From Diphasiastrum complanatum (lineage: Eukaryota > Streptophyta > Lycopodiopsida > Lycopodiales > Lycopodiaceae), in contig CM055112.1 in NCBI GenBank assembly GCA_029204225.1, positions 21,454,578 through 21,518,577 of the forward strand: DNA of 64,000 nucleotides. Direction: 5' to 3'. The notes beneath the pieces are model-generated. The model was not told where the DNA came from, made no database searches, and worked only from the letters and a program-made list of their open reading frames with translations. This document shows positions 35,501 through 47,900 of the stretch, piece after piece; position 1 is the first letter of the stretch, and each line of letters begins with the position of its first letter. The translations under genes were made by a program, and so were the position numbers.

Positions 35501-38153
35501 CTCCGAGGATGTGGTATCAAAAGATACATGCCTACTTTTGTGATCGAGGGTTTAGTAATAGTCCTAGCGAATCTACTCTTTATGTCAAGCATACTTCAGA
35601 TTATATCATCATTATTTTGCTTTATGTTATTATTACGGGAAGTAATGAGCAGCAGATTGATGCCGTAATACTTGATCTTGGTATGGTTTTTGAAACCTCA
35701 TATTTAGGCCTATTGCACTTTTATCTTGGTCTTGAATTTGTACAATTTCATCTCTCAAAAATGCTACATTGGGCAGATTTTGAAGCGGTTCAAGATGGAA
35801 GATTACAAGCCGTTTGCTACACCTATGGAGACAGGTCTGAAATTTAGTAGTCAAGGTGATCGTGAATCATTTGACACTACTTTATATTGTCAAGCTATTG
35901 GCTGTCTCATTTACCTATGTAATTCAAGACCAGACATTTCTTATAATGTCTCACTCATGAGTCAATTCATGCATGCCCCGATGACATCACATTGGAAAGC
36001 GTTGAAGAGGATCTTTCGATATCTTCAAGGAACAAGAAGTCATGGACTGGTTTTTCCTGCTTGTGATGATGCATATTTGGTTAGTTTTAGTGACTCGGAT
36101 TGGGGTGGAGATCAAAACACTAGACGCTCTACAAGTGGACATTGCTTTTTCTATGGAAATTCTGCAATTTCGTGGTCAAGTAAAAAGCAGCCCATTGTTG
36201 CTACTTCTTCTAGTGAGGCAGAATATAGAGCGATATTTTCAGCCACAACAGAGTGTTTATGGCTGAGAAGACTACTTGTTGACATGAAGTTTGGCGGGCC
36301 CTTAGCCACTCTTATCTTGAGTGATAGTCAAAGTGCTATTGCTATTGCACGGAATCCTGTTTTTCATGCGAGGACAAAGCACATCGAAATCCATTATCAC
36401 TTTGTTCGGGAGAGACTTCATGATGGTGACATTTTACTTGAATATTGTCCTACGGAGGATAATATTGCGGACCTCTTCACTAAGGCGTTGCCTAGAGTCA
36501 GATTTGAAGCTTTATGCAAAGCTTTAAATTTGATACCACGTGTTGGTTTTGTTACATAGTGAAGATTTCAGTTTTTGCATTGTCATTTAAGGAGGGTGTT
36601 AAAAATAAATGACTATGCTAAAGTTAATCCATAGGTTACTTTGACCCAAAAGGTCGAGATTTGTGTAACCATGGGTATTTAGTTATTTAGGCCATCTTAA
36701 GTTTGTCTTAAGTTCAGTTGGACCCAATTTTGGTCATGTACTGACTCGTGGGTCCTTAGGGGTCTAATTTTGTTTAGAGGCCCTATCTTGACTTTTGGGG
36801 GTGCCCTGCATTTAGTAAGTGGTTAACCTTAGGGTTTGGTGGCATTTGGTCACATCCAGGTAGAGTACTTAGATGCTCATTGTGTATTCCATTTTTACAG
36901 TTTGGCTAAGCATTGCTCTCCATTGCTCTTGTTGTTGTTTTCTCTCTCTCTCTCTCTCTTAGAGTTGGGCGCCCAGCCTCTTCTCTCTTGTTTTCTGTGG
37001 AGATTGATTGATAACTAGATCTTGGTGACTTGACTCTTGCTTTCCTACATGGTATCAGAGCCAGGTTAGACCTAACAGTTCATGGTGTCAAAGCCATGGT
37101 TAGGTGGCCCAAGTTGTGCGGCAGGTGACAGCTAGGACCCCAACCAAGTGTGGCTTGAGGGGGGGTGTTGGAATATCAATCCACACTCTAGAGAGAACTA
37201 TCAAACAGGGCGGATAGCTCAGTGGTAGAGCATCCCATCCGGTATGAGGGAGGTCCTGGGTTCGAATCCTAGTCTGTCCATCCATATTATGATTTATGGA
37301 TTTCTAACACATGAGGACTTAGCCCGCTGCCCCCGGCCAAAGTGCGAGAAGATGTAAAAGCCGCTACCACGTATCTGGAAGAATCAAGCTCTGAGACTCT
37401 TTGAATGAATGCGATGATCCTGAAAATAGTCTCTACAATCAGTGGAAGAGAAGTAAACTCCGCCAAAATAATCTCATGATGAATTGACTGCTTGGCTCGT
37501 ATCATCCGGCTAAGCATGTGAATCTGCAAGCGCGAGATGTCACTCCAAGTGTCTCTAGATAAGCCTGGACACCATGTCTCTGCTGAATACAGTGCAATTA
37601 GAGAAATAGCAGGGTCATGCACATAATAAGTAGAGGAAAACCTATCCATTTGAACAAGAGCAGAGCGCCCCTTGCAGAGCCTAGCCAATGTAGCTGGTCT
37701 AAAAGAAAGCAATGGACCAGAGAAGAGAACACCCAGGTATGTGTAAGATGCCACTATCTCTAGAAGCTGTCCATCATAATAGAGCATAGTGTCTCTCATA
37801 TGCTGTTTGTTGGTGTTAAACACCATAACTTTAGTCTTACGAATGTTCACCATCAGCCCCCATATCTGATAGAAAGTATATAAGGCATCCAGATGTCGCT
37901 GAAGTCCTGCAACCGAACTAGATACTAGAACCACATCATCTGCATAAAGAAGGATAGGGATAAGAATATTTGCTAGAGGACAACCATCTCCACCTTTTTC
38001 CCGAATGATCCGCTCAAGGTCTTCAATGTATAGAGCAAAGAGGGTGGGTGACAAAGGACACCCCTGCTTTACTCCGACCGTACTATGAATATATGAAGAC
38101 CAACCATCTCCATCATGGAAACGGGTCAAACTCTCTTATATAATGTGATGATA

Positions 38154-38243
<90 letters not shown>

Positions 38244-38417
38244 AGAAATAGAATTATTTTTTATTAATGTCTTTTGGTACCCAAAGGTACATAAGACAAA
38301 AGAGAGTACAAAATGTGAGGAGCATTGTCCGGATACGGACTTATTTACTAATAAAAAGAAAAGAACTAGTATATCTATCTATCTCTAAGAAGAAGTGTCA
38401 AAGCTTGACCACCAGCT

Positions 38418-38450
<33 letters not shown>

Positions 38451-38565
38451 GATTGTGTGTGTGTGTGTGAGATTGCGTGCGTGCACGCGCGCGTGTGTGA
38501 GTGATTGTGTGAGAGTGTGTGTGTGTGTGAGTGAGATTGTGTGTGTGAGATTGTCTGTGAGTGAT

Positions 38566-38648
<83 letters not shown>

Positions 38649-38875
38649 GTGTGATTGTGTGTGTGTGTGTGTGAGTGTGAGTGTGGTAGAATCTAGATCT
38701 TGGTTGATGGGGTTGAGTGTGGGCATTGTCACTTGTGAGGGGTGTTAGTACTTAGTGGCAAGAAGTTAGCAACTAGTTAGGAGTTAGGAGTTAGAAGTTA
38801 GGGTTAGAACTTAGGTAATAGATTATAGGGCTTTAAGCATAGATACTAGATTCTAGAAACTAGATTAGGACATAG

Positions 38876-38939
<64 letters not shown>

Positions 38940-41900
38940 TCAAAAAAGAAGGAGCATTGTCCATGTAGGACTTATTCCTAACAGCTAAACCAGCACTAGA
39001 AAACAGAGAGAAAAACAAAGCTTAACCTCCAGCTCTGTTGAGGGTACAATATCAGTAGCTTAACCACCAGCTACACAGAGGGAAAGAGAAAACTGAAATA
39101 AGTTAGCTAACTGGCTAAGTGGATATAAAAAACTGCGTGATATGGTGAGAAGCAGGTGTTGGCCTCCGGTGAAGAGCCTTGGGCCTGGAGGAGCGAAGAG
39201 GATGCTGGAGCTTCGGTCGTCGTACTGGAATGTCTATCTCACTGCCAGAAGTCTCATCTCTAACCCTCTTCTGGAAAAAGTGCGTAATGTGGGACTGGCT
39301 ATGATCCACCTCAGAAACATCCAATAAAAAGGAAGATCTCAGAGTAAACATCTCTCGCAATAATAAACCAACACATCTCGCATCTGAGAAGGCAAGGAAA
39401 GAAGCAAGTGTAACTGGAGTATCTCTGTATAGTCATTGGTTTTACAATTTTGATTTTAATACTTATGTAATATGTATTTGCCATTTGCCATTTGCCATTT
39501 TGAATTTTTGATATTTCCGACTACTTTGAAGTGTGAACTTTGTACTATGTAGACATATTACATAATGACTGACAAGTTTGAAGTTACAGTTGTGGCTTAT
39601 TGCTTATCACAGTGTAGTATGTACTATGCACTATGTTTTATGTTACATAGAGAATGTTCAATGTTCATTCTTGAATGATGAATCTAACCTAAATTTTTTT
39701 TGGCTTTAGCCTTTCTCAAACATTGTCATAACCTTCTTGTTTATTCTTTTCTCCGATCTCGACATTGCAAATAAGTTTGAACTTTGAAACAAAATTACAA
39801 TCTTAAGTAGTAGATAGGTACTAGGTAATGTGGCAAATCCTAAAGGCATAATGCATCGCTCCAAGTTCCAAGTTCCAACTGTCAGATGTCTCATGTGACA
39901 TAAATCATGAATTATGATTCATGATTCAGATTCCATAACGGTGAACCTACGGTCTACCTAGTTGCCATATCAGACTATTTAGTATTATCACCTCACCAGT
40001 TATACTCCTAAACCCTAACTCCACAGTTATTCTCCAGTGGGAACATATAACGCTTGTTCTCTTTCAACTGTGAGTGTAATAAAATATCATCAAGATTTTT
40101 GTCATTCTTATAACTTTAATTGTTACCCAAATCTTCCATTTCCTTGTGCTGCATGGAAATTTCATAAAGTTCCTAAAAGCCTAGGTTTATTACAGCAGCT
40201 TATCAAACTACGCTGACTGACCTTTCTAAGCCAGAATACAGTAACTTGAACATTATTCGCATGCCTCATATTTCTTCAAATATTTCAGATTCTGTTAAAC
40301 ATGGAGTGATCACTTCTCAATTCTACAGGTTTTCTCGTCTTTGTACTTAGTAGCAATCTAATCATTTTGTTACTTCATAAGGGTTACTCGTTTAAGAAAA
40401 TCGTGAGAAAAGTTCGAACTGTTTTAGACTCTTTTGGTTTATCTTTGGTATTTTCAGCTTTTGGTATGTTTAAGATGATTAATAATAGAGTCCAGAAAAG
40501 TGGGTCGCTAAGGAGCCGGCTTTGTTTCTAGTATTTTGTCTTTTCGTATACATATTATAATCCTTGTTCTTATATATTTTATTTTATTTTTAATTTTTAA
40601 TTAGATTTATAAATTTATAAATTTTGAATTTTGAACTTCATTTTATTCATCTATAACTGCTTCCAAACCATAACTGCTGTTGTGATTCTCCTGGTTGTTA
40701 GCGATGATAATTTTGACTCTTTTTATTTTACAAATTTCTTGTGCCGATGTTTTTGCTCATGAAATGATATTAGATCCTCTGCCATCTCACTAAGGTGGAT
40801 ACCTGTATTCCACAGAAAATTGCTACAATTTCAGAGACCTAGCTAGCTTTAGGTTTGTGTCCTCATGTTTCCATGGACTAGGTAAAGCTGTCAATGTTGT
40901 ATTCTAGTGCATTGATGCAACTAATATTGAAGAGTCAAAACTTTTACAAGAGCCTAATATAATATATCATTTTTATGTCGTACATCCATTTTATGATTAA
41001 TGAGATTTTTTGAGGAGATTTTCATGCGAGTTGTGGTGGACGACTTTCATAAACCATGCTTGTAAGTATATCTGAAGTATTCTTAGGAACATTTACATGT
41101 AAATTGATCTAACGTTTTCACTGATTTTTTCCACAGAACATTCGTCTGTGGCTGTTGCTCGATTTCAAGCTGCAGCTACAATTCAAGAGTCAGCAATACG
41201 AGAGTGGGCACTACTTTCTCCAGAAGATAAAGACAATCTGCGGATGTACGTCAGTTTGGTTATGTAAACAAGATAGATATTCCTGTGGTGTTTTCTTTTC
41301 TACTCAATTGAGAGGTTGCCATCCTGTTGATTTACATAAGAGTACGTTATTGAAAAGAAATATCTGCTTGAGTGCACTATAAGTGAAATATTGAAGATGC
41401 AGAATGCTTGCAGTTTGAGAAGTGTTATTATAAAAGTCTGTTTGGACTAGAGTGATACTACAGTACAAATTCTCCTGAGGTACATAAAACCATTGAGAAA
41501 GATGCTCTTAGTGACTACCCACATATGATGTTTGGTATGAAGATGCGTCAGTTTTTACTAGTTTAACTCTATGAGAGATGTGTTGGAGCTGTTCAAAGGT
41601 GTCATGAGTGTAAATTTACAACTCCAACTATGTATGAATCTGCTGGCATTTTAAGCTCTGAATGGGTACTGGGAGAAGTGCTGGTATTAAAATCTCTTTC
41701 CTGATCATCTCTCGATATTGATCCGTTCAAGTTGATGAGCTAACTTGACAGGAAATTCCTTTCTATAGTCAAGTTCTGAAAATGTTTCTTGTGTTTATTT
41801 GTCACTTCTATCACAAAAGTAGCAATCAACTTTCTGTTCTTTTATATCCTCACTTGCTTCACATCATAGTTCAAGAAAGTTCATGTGGTTTGAAAATTTT

Positions 41901-44900
41901 CGGAGTCAGCATCAACATTCTCTCACTTATACGTAACTAACTTGATAGGAGGGGGCTATTTGGGAAAAGCCATTTCATCTCATACAAGATGTTATGATCT
42001 TTACCCTTGCTAAACTTTCTCATAACTTCCTTGGTGCTTCCTGTTGTTTGACAATATTTTTTTTGTCTCAGTCAGTAGCACCTTCTCTTTGGTGAGTATA
42101 TTGTTTGTGCTATGCACGATATAGTTGATGATCTAAGACTTTGTGGTTGAACTCCATAAAGGTAAAGATTGTACATGTTTTAAGTGAGTGTATGGATAAA
42201 GTCCCCTCCTTTAAGTGGTGCAAGGTCCCCTGCCTGAGTAGTCACATAAAGTCTGTTTCCTGGGAACTTCAAAAGGTAAGAACAAGCTAGAAAAGATTGT
42301 GAATGAAAAAAAACACTTCTCATTGGGAAAAATGAATTTATATGCATTGCAATTGCCTTAATGGAGTTAGGGCCTGATGCCAGTGACATGGTTTCTATGG
42401 CGCATAATGTTCTAAAAAATGGAAAGAAGACATCTCATGAGCTTTTATGTAGCCCAAAAGTCATTACATCAGCTCCTTGTAATTATTGAAATGGTCTTTA
42501 TTGGTAAACATTTGGCAAAAGATTTGGGGGGTTAAAGTTCTATGATGGAAAAATGCGCTAGGATGAGAGCAGACAGAATGGCAGCAGTGGCTTCTCTCGT
42601 ATTTTTTGTGGTCAGTGCTTATTAGGGATGATTATTCTAGTTCCTAGAAAAGCGAGGCCAATCTTCACGTTTAGGCTTCAGGGCTTCACAAAGAGTGAAA
42701 TTTGTATACTGGAATTAGGGATTACATGTAATAAAGGATTGCTAATCACATTCCTAATTAGACTTCTAGGCCAAGGGACAGTGGTGTGTGCAATTTCTGA
42801 CGAAACGCTTTCAATTTTGAGGATGGCTTTCTGATGCATATTTCGAGTCCAAATCTACCGTTGGAGCATTTTGTGGGATTTTTGTGAACACAAATGCATA
42901 TTTGACTTTTGGCAAAGCGTTTAACTGGAATATGGAATTCCTGGAGAAAGATAAGTAAGGTTGGTTGAATAACACGGATACACAAACTCAGTAGATCTTT
43001 GCATTATCAGGTGGTGGATCTTTCACAACAGAAGCATCCTTCCATATAGTTTTAGTGCTTAATGAGATGATAGATTCCTCATTTAGTTCTCTCGATCCTC
43101 AGATGATGGATGAGGTCGTTATCTTAGGCATGCTCAGCAGGTGTTCATTCCTACATAAGTATGTAGTATGTAGGCAGTTTTTAGATGACCTCATTGGATC
43201 TTCTTTCAAGGTGAGGTAAAAGTGACATGATTTATAGACATTTTTCATTTTCATTTAGGCAGATGACAGTAAAGTCACCTCACTGTAAATTTATGTGTGC
43301 AAGAAAATACCTGTTTTGGTAAAATGAAGATGAATTTAGAATCAAGTATTGAATTCTTGAGAAAAGAGAACTTCTGTAACTGAAAAACGAGGCAACGTGC
43401 AGAGCTTGGAATAGACACAAAAATGGCCAATTATTTCGTACCTTTTCTGAGTCATGCTGGTTCCAGGATTCATACCCACTGCTCTCTTTCTTTCTGCTTA
43501 CAAGTGTTTGAGATCAGGCTTCATGTGGCCATTCTAAGAGATTCCCATTTGGTTGGTTGCAGATACTGTTTGCATTATGTTATATCCAGGGCGGAAGCTC
43601 CAGAAGCATATGTGCAAGCAAAAGTTCTGTCCGTGGCTGCTGTGCTTCTAAAGCGAGGCTGGTACTGAGATGCTATTTGTTATGATCTAATGTTCTCTAA
43701 AATACAATGAAGCCGTTTCAGTGGCATGCGGGAGGGAAGTAGAATTTAAGTGATATTTGATTCGGTTGTCCCTTTCATTTCTACTGTATTATAGCTGCTA
43801 TTTTTGTAAGTCATGACTCACTTGTCACAACGAATCGTTAGTTGCAGATTGTCCAATTTGAGTGTTCTTTAGAAGGTCAGTATCTTTGCGATTCAATATA
43901 TTGACAATACATGTAAGGCTCAGGCAATCTTTGATGTTGAAGAAAGCCATGAAGGGGACATTCTGGGTAGATTGCCAAATAGTTGAATTGGACATCAAAT
44001 CTGATACGCCCATTTTATTCATTTGAGACTTACCTTTGTTAGACTACCCTATTTTGGTGTTCCTTGAGATTCTTGAATGCTTTATGGTTGAGTTTAACAT
44101 CGAGCATCCTCAAATAGGACACATGTTTTCATGTTATGTAAATTTTGGCGCATTTATATAACCTATCATTTGATAATGTCACTTCTGCCTTTACTATTTT
44201 GTATTATGTACCCTTACGAGTATCACAAGGTTGGTGGTTTTACCTAGATGCTGCTATGAATGTCTTTATCTACTTGATATAAAAATATAGTAAATCCATG
44301 GAAAAGGCATCAAGTAAGTAGGATTTGTTTAATATCGATTGTATTCCTATCTGAGGACTTTAATTTTTGAATTATCCTAGATATTTGGAGTCATGCTTTC
44401 AAGAATAAAACAAATCGGTGAGAGAACATCTTAAATAATTTGACAATTTTTTCGTCTTGTGCAGGCTTGACTCGGTGGCGACGGAGAAAGAAGCATTTTT
44501 TAATGAGGTTTTACGAATTATCATGCTTTATCATTTGGAATAAATTGCAGTTCCCTCTGTTGAGCTTTTATAGTTTGAAAGACAAAATCCTTACGTAAGT
44601 TAGATGTTTATCAAGTATGAAAGGAAGAGCTACAAGGTTAGCCATTATACTGGTAGTTGTATTAGATCCCTTATGACTTGATCTATGTCAAAGGTGTGAC
44701 ATCCTTGAAACTTTTGACTTTGTAACATTGTCATTAGCCTTCTGGAAATTTTGTGCACACACAAAAGATGCTTTGATACCAAATGTTGGAAATGTAGAGA
44801 TACACTCACAACAAAACCATAAGCTCGATTAGTGATTGTAATCACGCTTAACAATTTTTTTTTTTGTACACCTACACCTTTAACACTTGCAACTGCATCT

Positions 44901-47900
44901 TTTGCTCTTTCCACCTCTCATGTCACTTAGACAAGTTTGAAGAAATTCCACCATCCATGCAACATGTTCCAATTATATAAACCTAGTTGCTACCAAGCAT
45001 GATGTCTTATCGCTAACAATGTGCCCATTGTAGTAGAGATTCTAGCTGTCTACTGAGTCCAATGCCAACACTTAGGCCTTCATGAACAGGAACCCTCTCG
45101 ACAAGAATCTTGGACCCATCTCGTGCTCAATCCCTAGTACATGCATAAGAACTGGCTTAACATCACAATCTTGACTTACATCACTAATTAGAATCCAAAA
45201 GAAAGAGAATGGTATGAGCAAGCAAGCTAAAGGTAAGATTAAGTCCCAAAAGATCTGTGTCTTCATACATTGCATGGAAGATCCTCAAGCTAGAAAAGGA
45301 TAGAAATCCTTAGTGCTTTTGATCTTGCAAACCTACAAATAACAGAGCACTGAATATCCAAAAGACTAGAGAAAAAGCACACCAAGAGGTGGGCCAAAAG
45401 TAGCCGCCACCTGCAACCAACCCCTCTAACTATATGCGAAAGCTTCAAGAGAGAGTGGATATAGGAACTTGCCCTCCACTTCCTTTCGGGTTCCAGTTGC
45501 TAGAAACCTCTCCTCTCTTGTATTCAATCACCGTGGCTCGGGGGTGAAGCTGACTGTGGTTCGACTTCTAGTTGGTTGGGTGGTTTTGCTCCACAACACT
45601 CCTTTTGGTGCATGCAACAAGATCTAGTGGATCTACACTTGGCGATCTTTACAATCTTCATCTCTAGTCATTGCATGTAAGATGTGAAGACATCATCAGA
45701 AAGCTCTCAAAGCTCCTCTTTCCAACAAGCTATGGCTCACTCTACTCGATCAAAATTGATGACACAAACCCTATTCCAAAGGTGCCACACATGGTTCCAA
45801 GCCTTCTCAAACCCTAACTACATGTAATTTTTAATACAATCGATGATATAATGCCCCAAAAGCATAATCGTGCACTCATATGCACAAACAGTCAAGCCCT
45901 TCAATATCCTACTAGGTAGATAGTACATTCATCTACCAAGGTGGCCAATACATTGAACCTCCTACATGTGTTGTGATAACGTACATTCAATCACTTATAT
46001 AGCCGATAGATGAGCTAGCCATTCACATGCATGTAAAGTACATTCTTACATGGTAAATCATGTGCAATTAATGACAACAAGGACAAAATGTAGCACAACA
46101 AGTTCATGCTACCAAATATGAGCAAAAACTTTTTCAATTAAAATGATATAAAAATATAGAGACAATTAATGTGAAAATGATCCCGAGTGTAATAAATGAT
46201 TGTTTCAGTATATGATTGTTGATGCAACTTGTTAGAGTCCTATGCTCAACTTCTGTGGATGACAACACAATCGTTGGTCGCTTCTGGAACAACACGTTAC
46301 TAGACTCAAACCCAATTGAAATGTATAGCCTGTGGTTGATCATGTTATGAATCCCCATCATGGAAGCTGACTAAAATAAGGTTAACACACCATTGATGAC
46401 GTACGTTCCATAAACGCACATTATTGTCTCACACACATGTACTAGTAGCAGTAGCACTATAGGCACCAAATCAAGCACGCTCAAGTCTCCAATCAGTTAC
46501 GGCATCCCATACCACCGCAATATACCTTCAACCTTCACACACCTACATCTTGAGGCTAGAGTAGCAAACATCTTGGCATAACCACTGAATGAACGCTACG
46601 CATACTCGTGGTGTGCACTTGTACACTATGTCAACGACCGTGATGCACACCTTGCACGACTGGCAGGTGCCTATCGATGTGACTAGTCGCTGGACCTAAA
46701 CAATGGTCACATGACCCTCTACTTGCCCCTCCTGATGGGCGGTTCGGTCACCACTGGGTCCTAACAAAGACAGCAGGAAGTAGTAGCGCAGAAGCAAGTC
46801 CATAACTATTATTAACAAGAAGTAACCTTTTTATTGTGGTAACTTTCAAGAATCTGCATTTGTCTATAAGAACAAAGAGTGATTCAAGAAATCAATAAAT
46901 TCGTAAAAGGCAAGTCAATAAATTTATTGAAGTAGCAAATAGTTACGATGATGATGTTGTGACTGAAATGGTTGCCAATCACAAGCCACGTCGAGAAACA
47001 TGATAAAGAATGCTAGCGTGTAGATTTCCCAACATCCCTAACTAAGTGCTCATGTAGAGAGTGGTTCATGAATGAAAGCAGTGATGGTCGTATACTTTGA
47101 TAACTCTATGCATGAAGTGAAAGGCCAAGAAAAGTAGCTTTAACAATCTCATACTGGGGAGGAGATCTATCAAAGGACAAAGTTGCCTGTGTCAAGCTTA
47201 ACTAGGCATATAACATCAGTTGGCCGATTTGCTGATCAACCTATGAAGATAGTCAAAGGAGATTTGAAATGTGAACACCTTGTCACCAAAAGTGCAGATG
47301 TCAGAGCCACAATCTTTATTTCTATCTCCATCTCCAAAAATAAAGAAAGCATCACTAACATCACAATTTTGTGGGCAACATGTGGGCCGTTGCCTTGCAT
47401 GGCAAAAATAAGATTGCCTTGTGATTGTTAAAGTTTCTACTATAAATGCATCGATGGTGGGGTAGTTCATATGATTTAAATCATGTTTATTTTATATAGA
47501 AAGTAAGTGTATTTTATAGTAACCTGTAATGGATTATTATGCTATCCACTAGTAAAGAAATTGGTTGTGGCGATTACGTAAAGACCTTTGCTCTGGCAAC
47601 TTGCAACAACAACCATTCATTGGAATACCCTAAATTCTTTCCAACTAGCTAGGAATCCTCTATTTCATGCCAAGTTAAAGCATATCAAGGTCAATGAATA
47701 CTTCATATGGGAGAAAGTAGGGAGACCAAACAAAGGGCTGGTTTTCCCATTATGACGAAAAAGCATGTGGTCTCAAAACAACAGTATTATTGCAGTGAGG
47801 GAAGGTGTCAAATCCTTGCAAGACCAAAAGGGAGAATAGGTAGTAGTCAGAAATTGTGAACTATATAGGTTCCCAAATTTAGTTGAAGGTCTCAGCTCCT

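Noticed and set aside
38385-38748. Overlapping 115- and 117-codon ORFs on both strands
   Set aside because: They are translations of compound GT/GA microsatellites.
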